Shown in pieces: positions 33,299-41,860 of a DNA stretch of 64,000 nt. Below the pieces are notes generated by a model. The model worked only from the letters and a program-made list of their open reading frames with translations, did not search any database and was not told the DNA's origin. This DNA is from Lachnospiraceae bacterium (lineage in GTDB: Bacteria > Bacillota > Clostridia > Lachnospirales > Lachnospiraceae): assembly GCA_021201665.1 (NCBI GenBank), contig JAJQEO010000121.1, forward strand, positions 1-64,000, written 5' to 3'. The position numbers and the translations under genes are program-made. How positions within the stretch are numbered: position 1 is the first letter of the stretch; every line of letters starts with the position of its first letter.

Positions 33299-34084
33299 AT
33301 GGCAAAATTTGTAACAATTGGAGAGAGACTTTCCACCACTGCTCCGGCTGTCAACAAGGCATTCATGGAAAGAGATCCGGAGCCGATTCTCAAAAGAGCA
33401 AAGCAGCAGCTGGATGCAGGCGCGGTTTACCTTGATGTAAATATCGGACCGGCGGAAGGCTATGGCGAGGATCTGATGAAGTGGGCAGTACAGCTCCTTC
33501 AGAGCAACTTTGACAATGTCCCGCTTGCCCTGGATACTTCCAATAAGAAAGCGATCGAGGCTGGTATTTCCGTTTATAACCGTTCAAAAGGAAAGCCGAT
33601 CGTAAACTCTGCGGACGCATCCGGCAGAATTGAGAACATCGACCTCGCGGCTGCAAATGATGCGATCGTCATCGCGCTTTGCAACGGCGAAGGAATTGCG
33701 AAGGACAACGATGAGCGCATGGAATACTGCCAGCTGCTGCTCGAGAGAGGCATGGAGCAGGGCATGGAAGCGACCGATATGTGGTTTGACCCGCTGTTCC
33801 TGGTAGTAAAGGGCATGCAGGACAAGCAGATGGAGATCCTGGAGTTCATCAAGATGCTCTCTGACATGGGCTTAAATTCCACCGGCGGACTTTCCAATAA
33901 CTCTAACGGCATGCCGAAGACCATCCGTCCGATCATGGATTCCGCGCTGGTAGCGATGTGCATGATGCAGGGTCTGACCTCCGCAATCGTGAACCCGAAC
34001 GACCTGCGCCTGATGGAGACCATCAAGTCTTGCGACGTATTCAAGGGCAATACCCTGTATGCGGATTCCTATCTGGAGATCTGA
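33299..34084 (+). CDS. acsE: Methyltetrahydrofolate:corrinoid iron-sulfur protein methyltransferase
   Basis: 261-aa pterin-binding TIM barrel. Transfers the methyl group of methyl-THF to cob(I)amide on AcsCD. Family blocks: DVNIGPAEGYGEDLMKWAVQLLQ, PIVNSADASGRIENIDLAAANDAIVIALC, GLSNNSNGMPKTIRPIMDSALVAMCMMQGLTSAIVNPND. AAAGGAGAACAACC precedes the start. Full length. Confidence 0.96.
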   Translation: MAKFVTIGERLSTTAPAVNKAFMERDPEPILKRAKQQLDAGAVYLDVNIGPAEGYGEDLMKWAVQLLQSNFDNVPLALDTSNKKAIEAGISVYNRSKGKPIVNSADASGRIENIDLAAANDAIVIALCNGEGIAKDNDERMEYCQLLLERGMEQGMEATDMWFDPLFLVVKGMQDKQMEILEFIKMLSDMGLNSTGGLSNNSNGMPKTIRPIMDSALVAMCMMQGLTSAIVNPNDLRLMETIKSCDVFKGNTLYADSYLEI

Positions 34085-34555
34085 TTTTCGAAATCATCCG
34101 CTGAAAACTTGGTAATCCGTCGTGACGGATAAGATAATGAATTTTATTCATATACCCGGGGAGTATACGACCGTCAATTGTCATGGACGTGCCTGTATAC
34201 CGCTCCGGGTATCCATTTATTCCTGCGAGGCAACGAGCCAAGTAGCCAGAGGAGTCATAAGGGATCCGTCGGCTTTGCCGACACCTTATGACATATCATA
34301 AGGTATCCACCGGCAAAATGGAAAGCCAGGCCATTTAAAATCGCTGCGCGATGGGCCTGGTACCGTTCTCGATTTTCTTCGAAAATCGGAACATTGCCTG
34401 CGTCCCATATCCTCTTCGAAGATATGGGACATGTGCCGGTTCCCCTTATGGCTTAGCTTGTACGGATATTTTAAAGAATAAGGAAACTGCATTTTCATTT
34501 ATATATCTGCTTTTTGTCGGATATAGGATGATATTTACGGAGAGAAGAGAAAACT
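34085..34555. other. acsE-acsV intergenic region rich in palindromes
   Basis: 471 bp without a gene. Palindrome TACCCGG...AGTATAC / GTATAC...CCGGGTA (34153-34211) is followed by GTCATAAGG/CCTTATGAC (34254-34292, inner GTCGGC-TTT-GCCGAC). A CATAAGG/CCTTATG pair (34297-34303, 34444-34450) encloses the family A copy at 34320-34439. No promoter was recognised. Confidence 0.75.
34320..34439 (+). repeat. Composite hairpin element, family A copy 4 (full form)
   Basis: GGAAAGCC, AGGCC...GGCCT arm with ATCGC-TGC-GCGAT, GGTACCGTTCTCGATTTTC-TTC-GAAAATCGGAACATT, GCCTGCGTCCC, ATATC...GATAT hairpin, GGGACATGTGCCGG. Same module order as the inverted copy at 25964-26086. Confidence 0.82.
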
Positions 34556-36568
34556 ATGTTTAAAGTGACTTTTACATTCGAAAACGGCAATGAGACAGTG
34601 GGTTATGCTCTGGAAGGAGAGAGCCTTCTGGATGTCGCAAAGAAAATGAACGTGGCCATTGATGCGCCCTGTAATGGAAATGCAGCTTGCGGAAAATGTA
34701 AGGTAAAGCTTGTCGGGGGAGAACTGGATACGAAAAAGACCAGCCATATCTCCGGGGAGGAGTTTGCGCAGGGATGGAGGTTAGCCTGCGTGAGCAAAAT
34801 TAACGCGGATGTGCAGGTAATGGTACCGGACATTGCCTCTGCGTATCGCAGCCGGATGAAAGTTGCGGACTTAAGTTCGGCAGAAGAAATACAGATTTTT
34901 GAGAAAACGAAGACAGACATGGCGGGGGCCGGAATCGGTTTTGGAAATGACCTGGATGTCATCACCGTGACGATGGAAGAGCCGTCTCTGGATGATACGA
35001 TGCCGGATAACGAGCGTCTTACCAGGGCGGTGGAATCCGCCTGCGGCGTGGAAAAGGTAAAGCTGCCATTTGTCGTGCTTCAGAAGCTCTCCGAGACTCT
35101 GCGCAGGAGTGGCTTCCAGCTAAAATGCCTGATTCGGAGGGGATCAGATCATTCTGCAGGCGGCGGTGCTGCAGACGGCAGCAGCTCAGACGGCTCGAAA
35201 GCGGGCGATTATTCGTCGGGTTCTTCTCCCAAAAAAGTAGAAGTGCTGGATATTTTCCCGGCCACAGAAGAGCCAAAGATCTGCGGCCTGGCAGTCGATA
35301 TCGGCACGACGACGGTATCTGCGTTGATTATCGACATGCTTACCGGTGAGATCCTTGCGAAAGGCTCTTCAGGCAACGGTCAGATCCGCTATGGAGCGGA
35401 TGTGATCAACCGCATCATTGAGCAGCAGAAAGAGGGCGGACGCAAAAAGCTGCAGGACGCGATCATCAAAGAGACGCTCAATCCGATGATCAGCCAGATG
35501 TGCGGCTCTATCGGGATAAAGCCGGGACAGATTTACCGCGCATGCATCGCGGGCAACACCACCATGAACCATCTGCTGTTAGGCGTTGACGCGGATCCGG
35601 TTCGCATGGAGCCGTTTATCCCGACCTTTTTTGAGACAAATTCGGTCTACGCGCATGATCTCGGACTGGAACTCTATGAACACGCCCGGGTCATCATTTC
35701 CCCGAATATCGGAAGCTATGTGGGCGGCGATATCACCGCCGGTACGCTCGCCAGCACGATCTGGAATAAGGAAGAAATGTCTTTATTCATTGACCTGGGT
35801 ACCAACGGCGAGCTTGTATTTGGCAATTCGGACTTTATGATGAGCTGTGCATGCTCTGCCGGGCCCGCTTTTGAAGGCGGCGACATCAGCTGCGGCATGC
35901 GAGCCACAGATGGCGCGATCGAAGCCTGTGTCATCGATAAAGAGACCATGGAGCCGACCTTTACCATCGTCGGTGATGAAGGTCAGAAACCAGTGGGCTT
36001 GTGCGGCTCCGGCATCATCGACGTGATCAGCGAGCTGTTCCGCTGTGGGATCATCAGCCCGAAGGGAAAATTTATCCGGGAAGGTTCGCGTGTCCGTCAT
36101 GACCAGTATGGCATGGGAAGCTATGTCCTGACCTATAAAGAGGACGCAGCGTCTATAAAGGACATCGAGATCACCGAGGTCGACATCGACAGCTTCATCC
36201 GCGCGAAGGGCGCGATCTTTTCCGCCATCCGCGTCATGCTGCAGTCGCTGGATTTCGATGTGTCCATGATCGACCACGTCTATGTGGCTGGAGGCATTGG
36301 CAGCGGCATCAACATGCGCAATGCAGTGTCTATTGGCATGTTCCCGGACATCGAGATGGAGAAATTTACCTACATCGGCAATTCCTCTTTGTCCGGCGCG
36401 TACGCGATCCTGCTCTCTGCCGAAGCGGAGGCAAAGGTCTCTGAGGTGGCACATAACATGACCTACCTCGAACTCAGCAACGAACCCACCTACATGGATG
36501 AATTTGTCGCCAGCTGCTTTTTGCCGCACACAGACGCGGGACTGTTTCCGTCGGTCACGATGAAATAA
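34556..36568 (+). CDS. acsV: Corrinoid activation protein AcsV (RACo), ATP-dependent reductive activator
   Basis: 670 aa. An N-terminal [2Fe-2S] ferredoxin domain (CNGNAACGKCKVKLVGG...RLACVS, residues about 41-83), a linker/middle domain, then an ASKHA-type actin-like domain (CGLAVDIGTTTVSALIIDM near residue 243, ACIAGNTTMNHLLLGVD, LFIDLGTNGELVFGN, AGGIGSGINMRNAVSIGMFPD). Reduces Co(II) of inactivated CoFeSP. An added Gly/Ser-rich stretch (residues about 194-228, HSAGGGAADGSSSDGSKAG...) lies just before the ASKHA domain. Confidence 0.93.
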   Translation: MFKVTFTFENGNETVGYALEGESLLDVAKKMNVAIDAPCNGNAACGKCKVKLVGGELDTKKTSHISGEEFAQGWRLACVSKINADVQVMVPDIASAYRSRMKVADLSSAEEIQIFEKTKTDMAGAGIGFGNDLDVITVTMEEPSLDDTMPDNERLTRAVESACGVEKVKLPFVVLQKLSETLRRSGFQLKCLIRRGSDHSAGGGAADGSSSDGSKAGDYSSGSSPKKVEVLDIFPATEEPKICGLAVDIGTTTVSALIIDMLTGEILAKGSSGNGQIRYGADVINRIIEQQKEGGRKKLQDAIIKETLNPMISQMCGSIGIKPGQIYRACIAGNTTMNHLLLGVDADPVRMEPFIPTFFETNSVYAHDLGLELYEHARVIISPNIGSYVGGDITAGTLASTIWNKEEMSLFIDLGTNGELVFGNSDFMMSCACSAGPAFEGGDISCGMRATDGAIEACVIDKETMEPTFTIVGDEGQKPVGLCGSGIIDVISELFRCGIISPKGKFIREGSRVRHDQYGMGSYVLTYKEDAASIKDIEITEVDIDSFIRAKGAIFSAIRVMLQSLDFDVSMIDHVYVAGGIGSGINMRNAVSIGMFPDIEMEKFTYIGNSSLSGAYAILLSAEAEAKVSEVAHNMTYLELSNEPTYMDEFVASCFLPHTDAGLFPSVTMK

Positions 36569-36799
36569 ATACGATATTTTTCGTAAAAGGTTTTATGTAG
36601 AACCTAAAGCATTCGGGCATCCGGCCCCTCGCCGGGAAGGCATCCTCGTCATCCGGACGGGATAAGCCATCGCGAAACGATTTTAAATAGTCGGATGCCG
36701 TTAAAGGTCACACCTGTAGAGGCAGAAATATCGTAAATTTGTCAGGGCGTGACCTGTAACGTAACTTGTAACAAAATTAGAAAGCAGACAAGAATTTCC
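36569..36799. other. acsV-rnfC2 intergenic hairpins
   Basis: GGCATCCG (36616) pairs with CGGATGCC (36692), and AGGTCAC (36705) with GTGACCT (36749), giving two branched arms. No gene is seen before the promoter at 36800. Confidence 0.6.
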
Positions 36800-36828
36800 T
36801 TGAAAAACAGCGCTTAAAGGGATACAAT
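36800..36828 (+). promoter_or_regulatory. Predicted sigma-A promoter of rnfC2-metV-metF
   Basis: TTGAAA, 17-bp spacer, TACAAT. The 80-nt leader has hairpins TTCAGAA/TTCTGAA and TGCGCAGC/GCTGCGCA before the AAGGAGGTGAG site. Confidence 0.75.
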
Positions 36829-36918
36829 AAGGGCGAATTTCAGAAATCTCTTCTGAATGAATCTGCGCAGCTGCAAACGATAAGCCGCTGCGCACTAAAC
36901 TAACAAGGAGGTGAGCAT

Positions 36919-38901
36919 TTGGAAGACTACACCAAATACAGGCTGAAAAGCAGCGAAGAACTCTCGTCGGTTCTGTCGGGGACTGACCAGATCTTTGTCA
37001 TTGCCTGTAATAAATGCTTCAGGGAGTTTCAAAACATTGAAGAGCCGGAGCTGGCTGAGTTTGAAAAAATTGCTGCCGGGGAAGGAAAGACCATCACGGG
37101 AAGCGCGAGGGTCGATTTTTTGTGTAACAAGACGCAGACGGCGAAAAAACTCTCGGACCTGATTCCTGATGGCACGGAGAATGTCTTTGTGGTTTCCTGC
37201 GGGCTCGGCGTCCAGACAGTCGCGGATCTGATGCTGCAGCGTGAATCGGGGCCGGTTTCCGTATATGCGGCTGCGGATTCTCTGAACTATACAGGACATC
37301 ACGGCATGGCGCTGACGGAAAAGCGATGCGATGCCTGTGCCCAGTGTTATCTGAATATTACCGGAGGGATCTGTCCGATCGTGGACTGCTCCAAGAGTCT
37401 GGTCAATGGGCAGTGCGGCGGCGCGAAAAACGGCAAATGCGAGGTAGACCCGAATAAGGACTGTGCCTGGGAAAAAATCTACCAGAGGCTGAAAAAGCAG
37501 GGGCGCCTGGAAGAGTTTTTAAAGCAGCCGGTGCAGCTGCGGGACTATTCAAAGACCGATTACAAATTTGTACATAATTATGTGACATCGATCCGGGAGA
37601 AGAGCCTGGACGGCTATTATGGCGGTGTGCATCCTCTGGAGCATAAGGAGTTTACAGAGAATCTCCCGCTTCAGAAATTCCCGGAGCCGGAGATCGTGGC
37701 GATTCCGCTTTCCATGCACGCGGGCGCTCCCGCGACGCCGGTTGTGGCTGTGGGAGACACCGTGAAGGTCGGACAGAAGATCGGCGAGTCGGCAGGGTTT
37801 ATCAGCAGTCCGGTGCATTCAAGCGTCAGCGGTACCGTGATCGCGATCGAAGAGCGCGGCCATGCGACCAGAGGTACCTGCCCGGCAGTCGTGATCCGGT
37901 CGGATGGGAAAAATACGCTGGATGAATCCGTCCGTCCGCAGAAGTCTCTGGAGGAGCTGACGCCGGACGAGATTATCACGATTGTCAAGGAAGCCGGTAT
38001 CGTCGGCATGGGCGGCGCGGGATTCCCGACATCAGTAAAGCTCAAGCCTGCCAAACCGGTCGATACGATCCTTCTGAACGGCTGCGAGTGCGAGCCTTAC
38101 CTGACGGCAGACCATCGTGTCATGCTTGAATACGCGGATGACATCGTGTTTGGCCTGCGTGCGATCGTTAAGACAGTCGGCGCTGAGAAGGGCCTGATTG
38201 TGATCGAGGACAATAAACCGGACGCGGTCGAGCTGATGAAGGCCAAGGTGGCGGATTATGACAATCTCGATGTGGTTGTCGCCAGAACGAAATACCCGCA
38301 GGGCGCGGAGAAAATGCTGATCAAGCGCGTCCTCAAACGTCAGGTGCCGAGCGGCGGCCTGCCTGCTGATGTCGGGTGCGTGGTCAGCAACATCAGCACC
38401 ACCAAGGCGATCTCTGACGCGATCCAGAAGGGCATGCCGCTCATCGAGCGCGCGGTCACCGTGACTGGCGAGCGCCTGAAGAATCCGGGCAATTATATGG
38501 TAAAGATCGGTACTAATACAAAGGATCTGATCGATTATTGCGGAGGCGTAACCGGAAAAGACGAGATCACTTATAAGGCCGGCGGTCCGATGATGGGATT
38601 CATCCTCAAGGATCTGAACGTGCCGATTATGAAGGGATCCAACGGCATTATCTGCGTGGATACAGACCATACAGTGGAACAGCCCTGCATCAAGTGCGGG
38701 CGCTGCATGGATGTCTGTCCGATGGAGCTTTCACCACTGTACTTCGCGAAATATGCGGATGAGGAAAACTGGCAGGGCATGAAGGACATGCATGTCATGG
38801 ACTGCCTGGAATGCCGCTGCTGCGAGTACATCTGCTCCTCGAAGATTCCGCTGGTGATCAAAATCAAGGCCGGAAAGACGGCAGTAAGGGGGATGAAGTG
38901 A
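36919..38901 (+). CDS. rnfC2: RnfC2-type flavin/Fe-S subunit fused to a MetV-like domain (methylene-THF reductase complex)
   Basis: 660 aa. Residues about 1-215 are a MetV-like cysteine-rich domain (KRCDACAQCYLNITGGICPIVDCSKSLVNGQCGGAKNGKCEVDP). The rest is RnfC-like: a barrel-sandwich region, the nucleotide/flavin motif GIVGMGGAGFPTSVKL, and two Fe4S4 motifs CIKCGRCMDVCPM and CLECRCCEYICSS near the C-terminus. In Acetobacterium woodii, RnfC2 passes electrons from NADH to MetV/MetF. TTG start with AAGGAGGTGAG. metV starts one base after the stop. Confidence 0.9.
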   Translation: MEDYTKYRLKSSEELSSVLSGTDQIFVIACNKCFREFQNIEEPELAEFEKIAAGEGKTITGSARVDFLCNKTQTAKKLSDLIPDGTENVFVVSCGLGVQTVADLMLQRESGPVSVYAAADSLNYTGHHGMALTEKRCDACAQCYLNITGGICPIVDCSKSLVNGQCGGAKNGKCEVDPNKDCAWEKIYQRLKKQGRLEEFLKQPVQLRDYSKTDYKFVHNYVTSIREKSLDGYYGGVHPLEHKEFTENLPLQKFPEPEIVAIPLSMHAGAPATPVVAVGDTVKVGQKIGESAGFISSPVHSSVSGTVIAIEERGHATRGTCPAVVIRSDGKNTLDESVRPQKSLEELTPDEIITIVKEAGIVGMGGAGFPTSVKLKPAKPVDTILLNGCECEPYLTADHRVMLEYADDIVFGLRAIVKTVGAEKGLIVIEDNKPDAVELMKAKVADYDNLDVVVARTKYPQGAEKMLIKRVLKRQVPSGGLPADVGCVVSNISTTKAISDAIQKGMPLIERAVTVTGERLKNPGNYMVKIGTNTKDLIDYCGGVTGKDEITYKAGGPMMGFILKDLNVPIMKGSNGIICVDTDHTVEQPCIKCGRCMDVCPMELSPLYFAKYADEENWQGMKDMHVMDCLECRCCEYICSSKIPLVIKIKAGKTAVRGMK

Positions 38902-38902
38902 T

Positions 38903-39526
38903 ATGCTGATTACCGGATTAAAATCAAAAGAAACCATTCACTCCCTCGCTGATGGCAAAAAAATTTTTATTATCAACTGCTTCGGGTGCCGGGAGGTCTA
39001 TTTCCCGCTGGAGGAGGCAGCACAGCTCCAGGAAGAGCTTTCCGCCTCCGGCAACGTGACCGGGATACTGACGACGGATTATATTTGCAATCCTGAAAAT
39101 TTAAAAGTAAGGCTCGACGGCCATAAGGCGGAGGTAGACGCGGCCGATGTGTTGCTTGTCTTTTCCTGCGGCGTCGGGGTACAGACCATCGCGTCTTATC
39201 TGGAAGAGAAAACGGTCTGTGCGTGCTGCGATACCAGCCGTCTGCCGGGCTTCCAGGGCGTCACGCCTCTGGAATACGACTGCGGACAGTGCGGGGAGTG
39301 TTATCTGAATCTGACCGGCGGCATCTGCCCGATCACGGCCTGTTCCAAGAGCCTTTTAAATGGCCAGTGCGGCGGGGCGAAAAAAGGCAAATGCGAGGTC
39401 GATCCCGATATGGAATGCGGCTGGGAGCGCATTTACCGGCGGCTGGAGGCGATCGGCCGGCTGGACGCGCTGAAATGTCCGACCCAGATCCGCAATTATG
39501 CTACTGATGATGCTATATCAAAATGA
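38903..39526 (+). CDS. metV: MetV, zinc/Fe-S subunit of methylene-THF reductase
   Basis: 207 aa. Cysteine motifs NCFGCRE, DYICNPE, CGQCGECYLNLTGGICPITACSKS and GQCGGAKKGKCEVDPDMECGW. In acetogens MetV binds MetF and contributes an Fe-S/zinc domain. It is homologous over its whole length to the first 215 residues of the preceding RnfC2 protein. Confidence 0.92.
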   Translation: MLITGLKSKETIHSLADGKKIFIINCFGCREVYFPLEEAAQLQEELSASGNVTGILTTDYICNPENLKVRLDGHKAEVDAADVLLVFSCGVGVQTIASYLEEKTVCACCDTSRLPGFQGVTPLEYDCGQCGECYLNLTGGICPITACSKSLLNGQCGGAKKGKCEVDPDMECGWERIYRRLEAIGRLDALKCPTQIRNYATDDAISK

Positions 39527-39747
39527 CATCCCGCACTGTGCATATTGGATGGGAAATGACCTGGTGCTTTTCATATATGGCTGTCCGCAGGACATTTCAG
39601 CATAATATTTTTCGTTTGCTTTATTTCTGCTTTATTGAAACAAGGCACAGTAAAACCTGATATTCCCTGCAATATTGTAGACAATCTTGCAGGCAGGGGA
39701 TATGCACAGACAAGGATCTCTATCATACAAAAACAGGAGTGACGATC

Positions 39748-40629
39748 ATGAAAATCACAGAATTATTTGAACAGGGTGAGTTTGTAGTCACGGCGGAAGT
39801 CGGACCGCCCAAGGGGTGTCACATAGAAAACCTGCTGGAAGAGGCAAAGACCTATTTGAGCGGCATCTCAGCGGTCAATGTGACGGACAATCAGTCGTCT
39901 GTTATGCGTCTTGGCTCCCTGGCCACCTGCAAAGCTCTGAAGGATGAAGGCCTGAACCCGATCTTCCAGATCACCTGCCGCGACCGCAACCGGATTGCGC
40001 TGCAGTCAGATCTTTTAAGCGCGGCCATGCTCGGAATTGAGAACGTACTGCTGCTGACCGGCGACCACACGAAGATGGGCGACCATCCGCAGGCAAAGCC
40101 GGTCTTTGACCTGGATTCCGTTTCGCTGCTTCACACCGCGAAGCTGCTGGAAGAGGGCGTAGATCTTGGCGGCAACAAGCTGGTCGGCGAGCCGCCGAAA
40201 TTTGCCAAGGGCGCGGTAGTATCTCCCTGCAGCGACTCGGTGGACGCACAGCTCGCCAAGATGGAACGCAAGGTAGCCGCCGGTGCGGACTATTTCCAGA
40301 CACAGGCGGTCTACGAGCCGGAGAAATTCATCAAATTCATGGAGAAGGCGAAGCAGTTCGGCAAGCCGGTCCAGCTGGGCATTGTCATCCCGAAATCAGC
40401 TGGCATGGCGAAGTACATGAACGACAACGTGGCCGGTATCCATGTGCCTCAGGAGATGCTCGATGAGCTCCGCGCGGATAAAGAAAAGACCAAAGCCGGG
40501 ATTACTGGCGTAGAGATTGCGGCGCGCATCATCAAAGAGTGCCGCCCGTACTGCCAGGGTGTCCACATCATGGCATTGGGCTGGGAATCCAAGGTTCCTG
40601 CGCTGCTGGAGCAGGCCGGGATTTGTTAA
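39748..40629 (+). CDS. metF: Methylenetetrahydrofolate reductase MetF
   Basis: 293-aa TIM-barrel flavoenzyme reducing methylene-THF to methyl-THF. Family blocks: GEFVVTAEVGPPKG, NVTDNQSSVMRLGSLA, QITCRDRNRIALQSDLLSA, LLTGDHTKMGDHPQAKPVFDLDSV, KVAAGADYFQTQAVYEP, VHIMALGWE. ATG 39748 has AGGAG about 10 nt upstream; the ORF-track GTG 39739 overlaps that site. Probably expressed with rnfC2-metV, although a 221-bp gap with a hairpin separates it from metV. Confidence 0.95.
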   Translation: MKITELFEQGEFVVTAEVGPPKGCHIENLLEEAKTYLSGISAVNVTDNQSSVMRLGSLATCKALKDEGLNPIFQITCRDRNRIALQSDLLSAAMLGIENVLLLTGDHTKMGDHPQAKPVFDLDSVSLLHTAKLLEEGVDLGGNKLVGEPPKFAKGAVVSPCSDSVDAQLAKMERKVAAGADYFQTQAVYEPEKFIKFMEKAKQFGKPVQLGIVIPKSAGMAKYMNDNVAGIHVPQEMLDELRADKEKTKAGITGVEIAARIIKECRPYCQGVHIMALGWESKVPALLEQAGIC

Positions 40630-40706
40630 GAGTTGGGTTTAATAAAAGCTGAAAAAATTGTGAGGGGTTCGTCAGATGTACCTGTCTAAAAAAGCTGAAG
40701 ATATTG

Positions 40707-40738
40707 TTAAAAAGGGAACGTCTTCGTTCCCTTTTTTA
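40707..40738 (+). terminator. Intrinsic terminator of metF
   Basis: AAAAAGGGAACG-TCTT-CGTTCCCTTTTTT, a textbook terminator ending the rnfC2-metV-metF unit. Confidence 0.92.
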
Positions 40739-40841
40739 GAGGAGAATTCATGGATTCAAGATGATGCTGCATACAGGGAATCCAGTTTGTTTTTTTAAAT
40801 GGGCTGGAGCTATCCAACTGACAGGAAGAAAAGGAGTTATT

Positions 40842-41480
40842 ATGGGAGTTGCCTATAACAAGGATAATAAAGAACGTGTTCCTTTTGAACATTACCTTGC
40901 TGAATATAAAAATGCAGACCCGCAGGAGATTTGTGCACGTACGGAAATTCAGTACAACAAGGAAGGGGATTACTTCTGCCTGAGATTTCTAGGCAAAGTG
41001 TACCACATAGGATATCCGGATTTTTCCATAACTCCGGTGGCGGAAGATGGACAGGATGCTCCATTGCTGTCAATAAGCGCGGCCCGAACGCTTGTCATTC
41101 GCTATTTGCTTGAGGGATGCTTCTCTGAGGGAACAGGCAGATATCTGACCTACCGTGAGGTACCGTGGGGCGAGGTGTATTATCGCCAGTTCAATGGCAG
41201 ATGTATGATGCGGCTGGCGTATTCGTACGGGAACCGTCTGGACGCGTTTTGTTCTGCTATGGAAAAACTGGGGGCACATTCCATTAAAGCCGGAGACGCC
41301 GGATATGAGATAGAGGTATTTGATGGTTATTTCATTCGCTTCCAGCTCTGGGGCGGTGACGAGGAATTTCCGCCATCCTCACAGATCCTGTTCAGCGACA
41401 ACTTCGCGGCGGCTTTCCATGCTGAGGATCTGGTGGTGGCCTGTGATGTCATCATCAGTGCTATGAAGACCGTAAAGTAA
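40842..41480 (+). CDS. DUF3786-like protein in the Wood-Ljungdahl cluster
   Basis: 212 aa, function unknown. Recognisable features: VPFEHYLAEYKNADPQEICARTEIQYN at the N-terminus, LRFLGKVYHIGYPDFSI, LLSISAARTLVIRYLLEG and a C-terminal ELWGGDEEFPPSSQILFSDNFAAAFHAEDL-like region (here FQLWGGDEEF). These fit DUF3786, which often accompanies corrinoid or acetyl-CoA pathway genes; the family call is from memory of its motifs. No membrane segment or metal-ligand motif is seen. AAGGAGTTATT precedes ATG 40842. Confidence 0.75.
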   Translation: MGVAYNKDNKERVPFEHYLAEYKNADPQEICARTEIQYNKEGDYFCLRFLGKVYHIGYPDFSITPVAEDGQDAPLLSISAARTLVIRYLLEGCFSEGTGRYLTYREVPWGEVYYRQFNGRCMMRLAYSYGNRLDAFCSAMEKLGAHSIKAGDAGYEIEVFDGYFIRFQLWGGDEEFPPSSQILFSDNFAAAFHAEDLVVACDVIISAMKTVK

Positions 41481-41503
41481 AACGGCTTACGTCGTTTACT
41501 ATA
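41477..41503 (-). repeat. Family C palindrome overlapping the DUF3786 stop codon
   Basis: Minus-strand TATAGTAAACGACGTAAGCC...TTTTAC, the inverted form of the palindromes at 5209 and 15798. The TAA stop of the gene lies within it. Confidence 0.65.
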
Positions 41504-41625
41504 AAAATTGAGTTACGGCGTTCGTAATTACATCGCCCCGGAACGGTGGGCTGGAACCTATATGGGGGGTGCTTTAAAGGGTGCTTTAAAGGCTGTTTTT
41601 AAGCGGCTTTTAACAGACATTTTCC

Positions 41626-41654
41626 TTGACAAGCCTCAGGGGTCAGCTTATAAT
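41626..41654 (+). promoter_or_regulatory. Perfect-consensus sigma-A promoter of fchA-folD
   Basis: TTGACA, 17-bp spacer, TATAAT. Expected start about 41661 leaves a 200-nt 5' leader before fchA. It lies in the 380-bp DUF3786-fchA gap. Confidence 0.88.
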
Positions 41655-41735
41655 TTTGCTGATGTAATCAAGAAAACAGCGCCTGTGGAAATTGTGTCCC
41701 GCACAATGGCATGCCTGTAAAAAACTAAATAATAC

Positions 41736-41846
41736 ATACTCCGATTACAAATTATGAGGAAAATCGCTTCTCATAATGGCTTATGATTCTACGATTGGTT
41801 TTTAATCATAAAAAGGACATAACATCATATGCCCGGATCGGAGTAT
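41736..41846 (+). promoter_or_regulatory. Structured 5' leader of fchA, candidate RNA regulator
   Basis: A perfect 10-bp closing stem ATACTCCGAT (41736) / ATCGGAGTAT (41837) encloses two perfect 8-bp hairpins: ATTATGAG/CTCATAAT (41751-41777) and TTATGATT/AATCATAA (41781-41811). The closing strand ends 4 nt before GGAGG, so refolding could mask or free the ribosome-binding site. I do not recognise it as a ZTP, THF or other known riboswitch. Confidence 0.6.
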
Positions 41847-41860
41847 AAAAGGAGGAAAAA

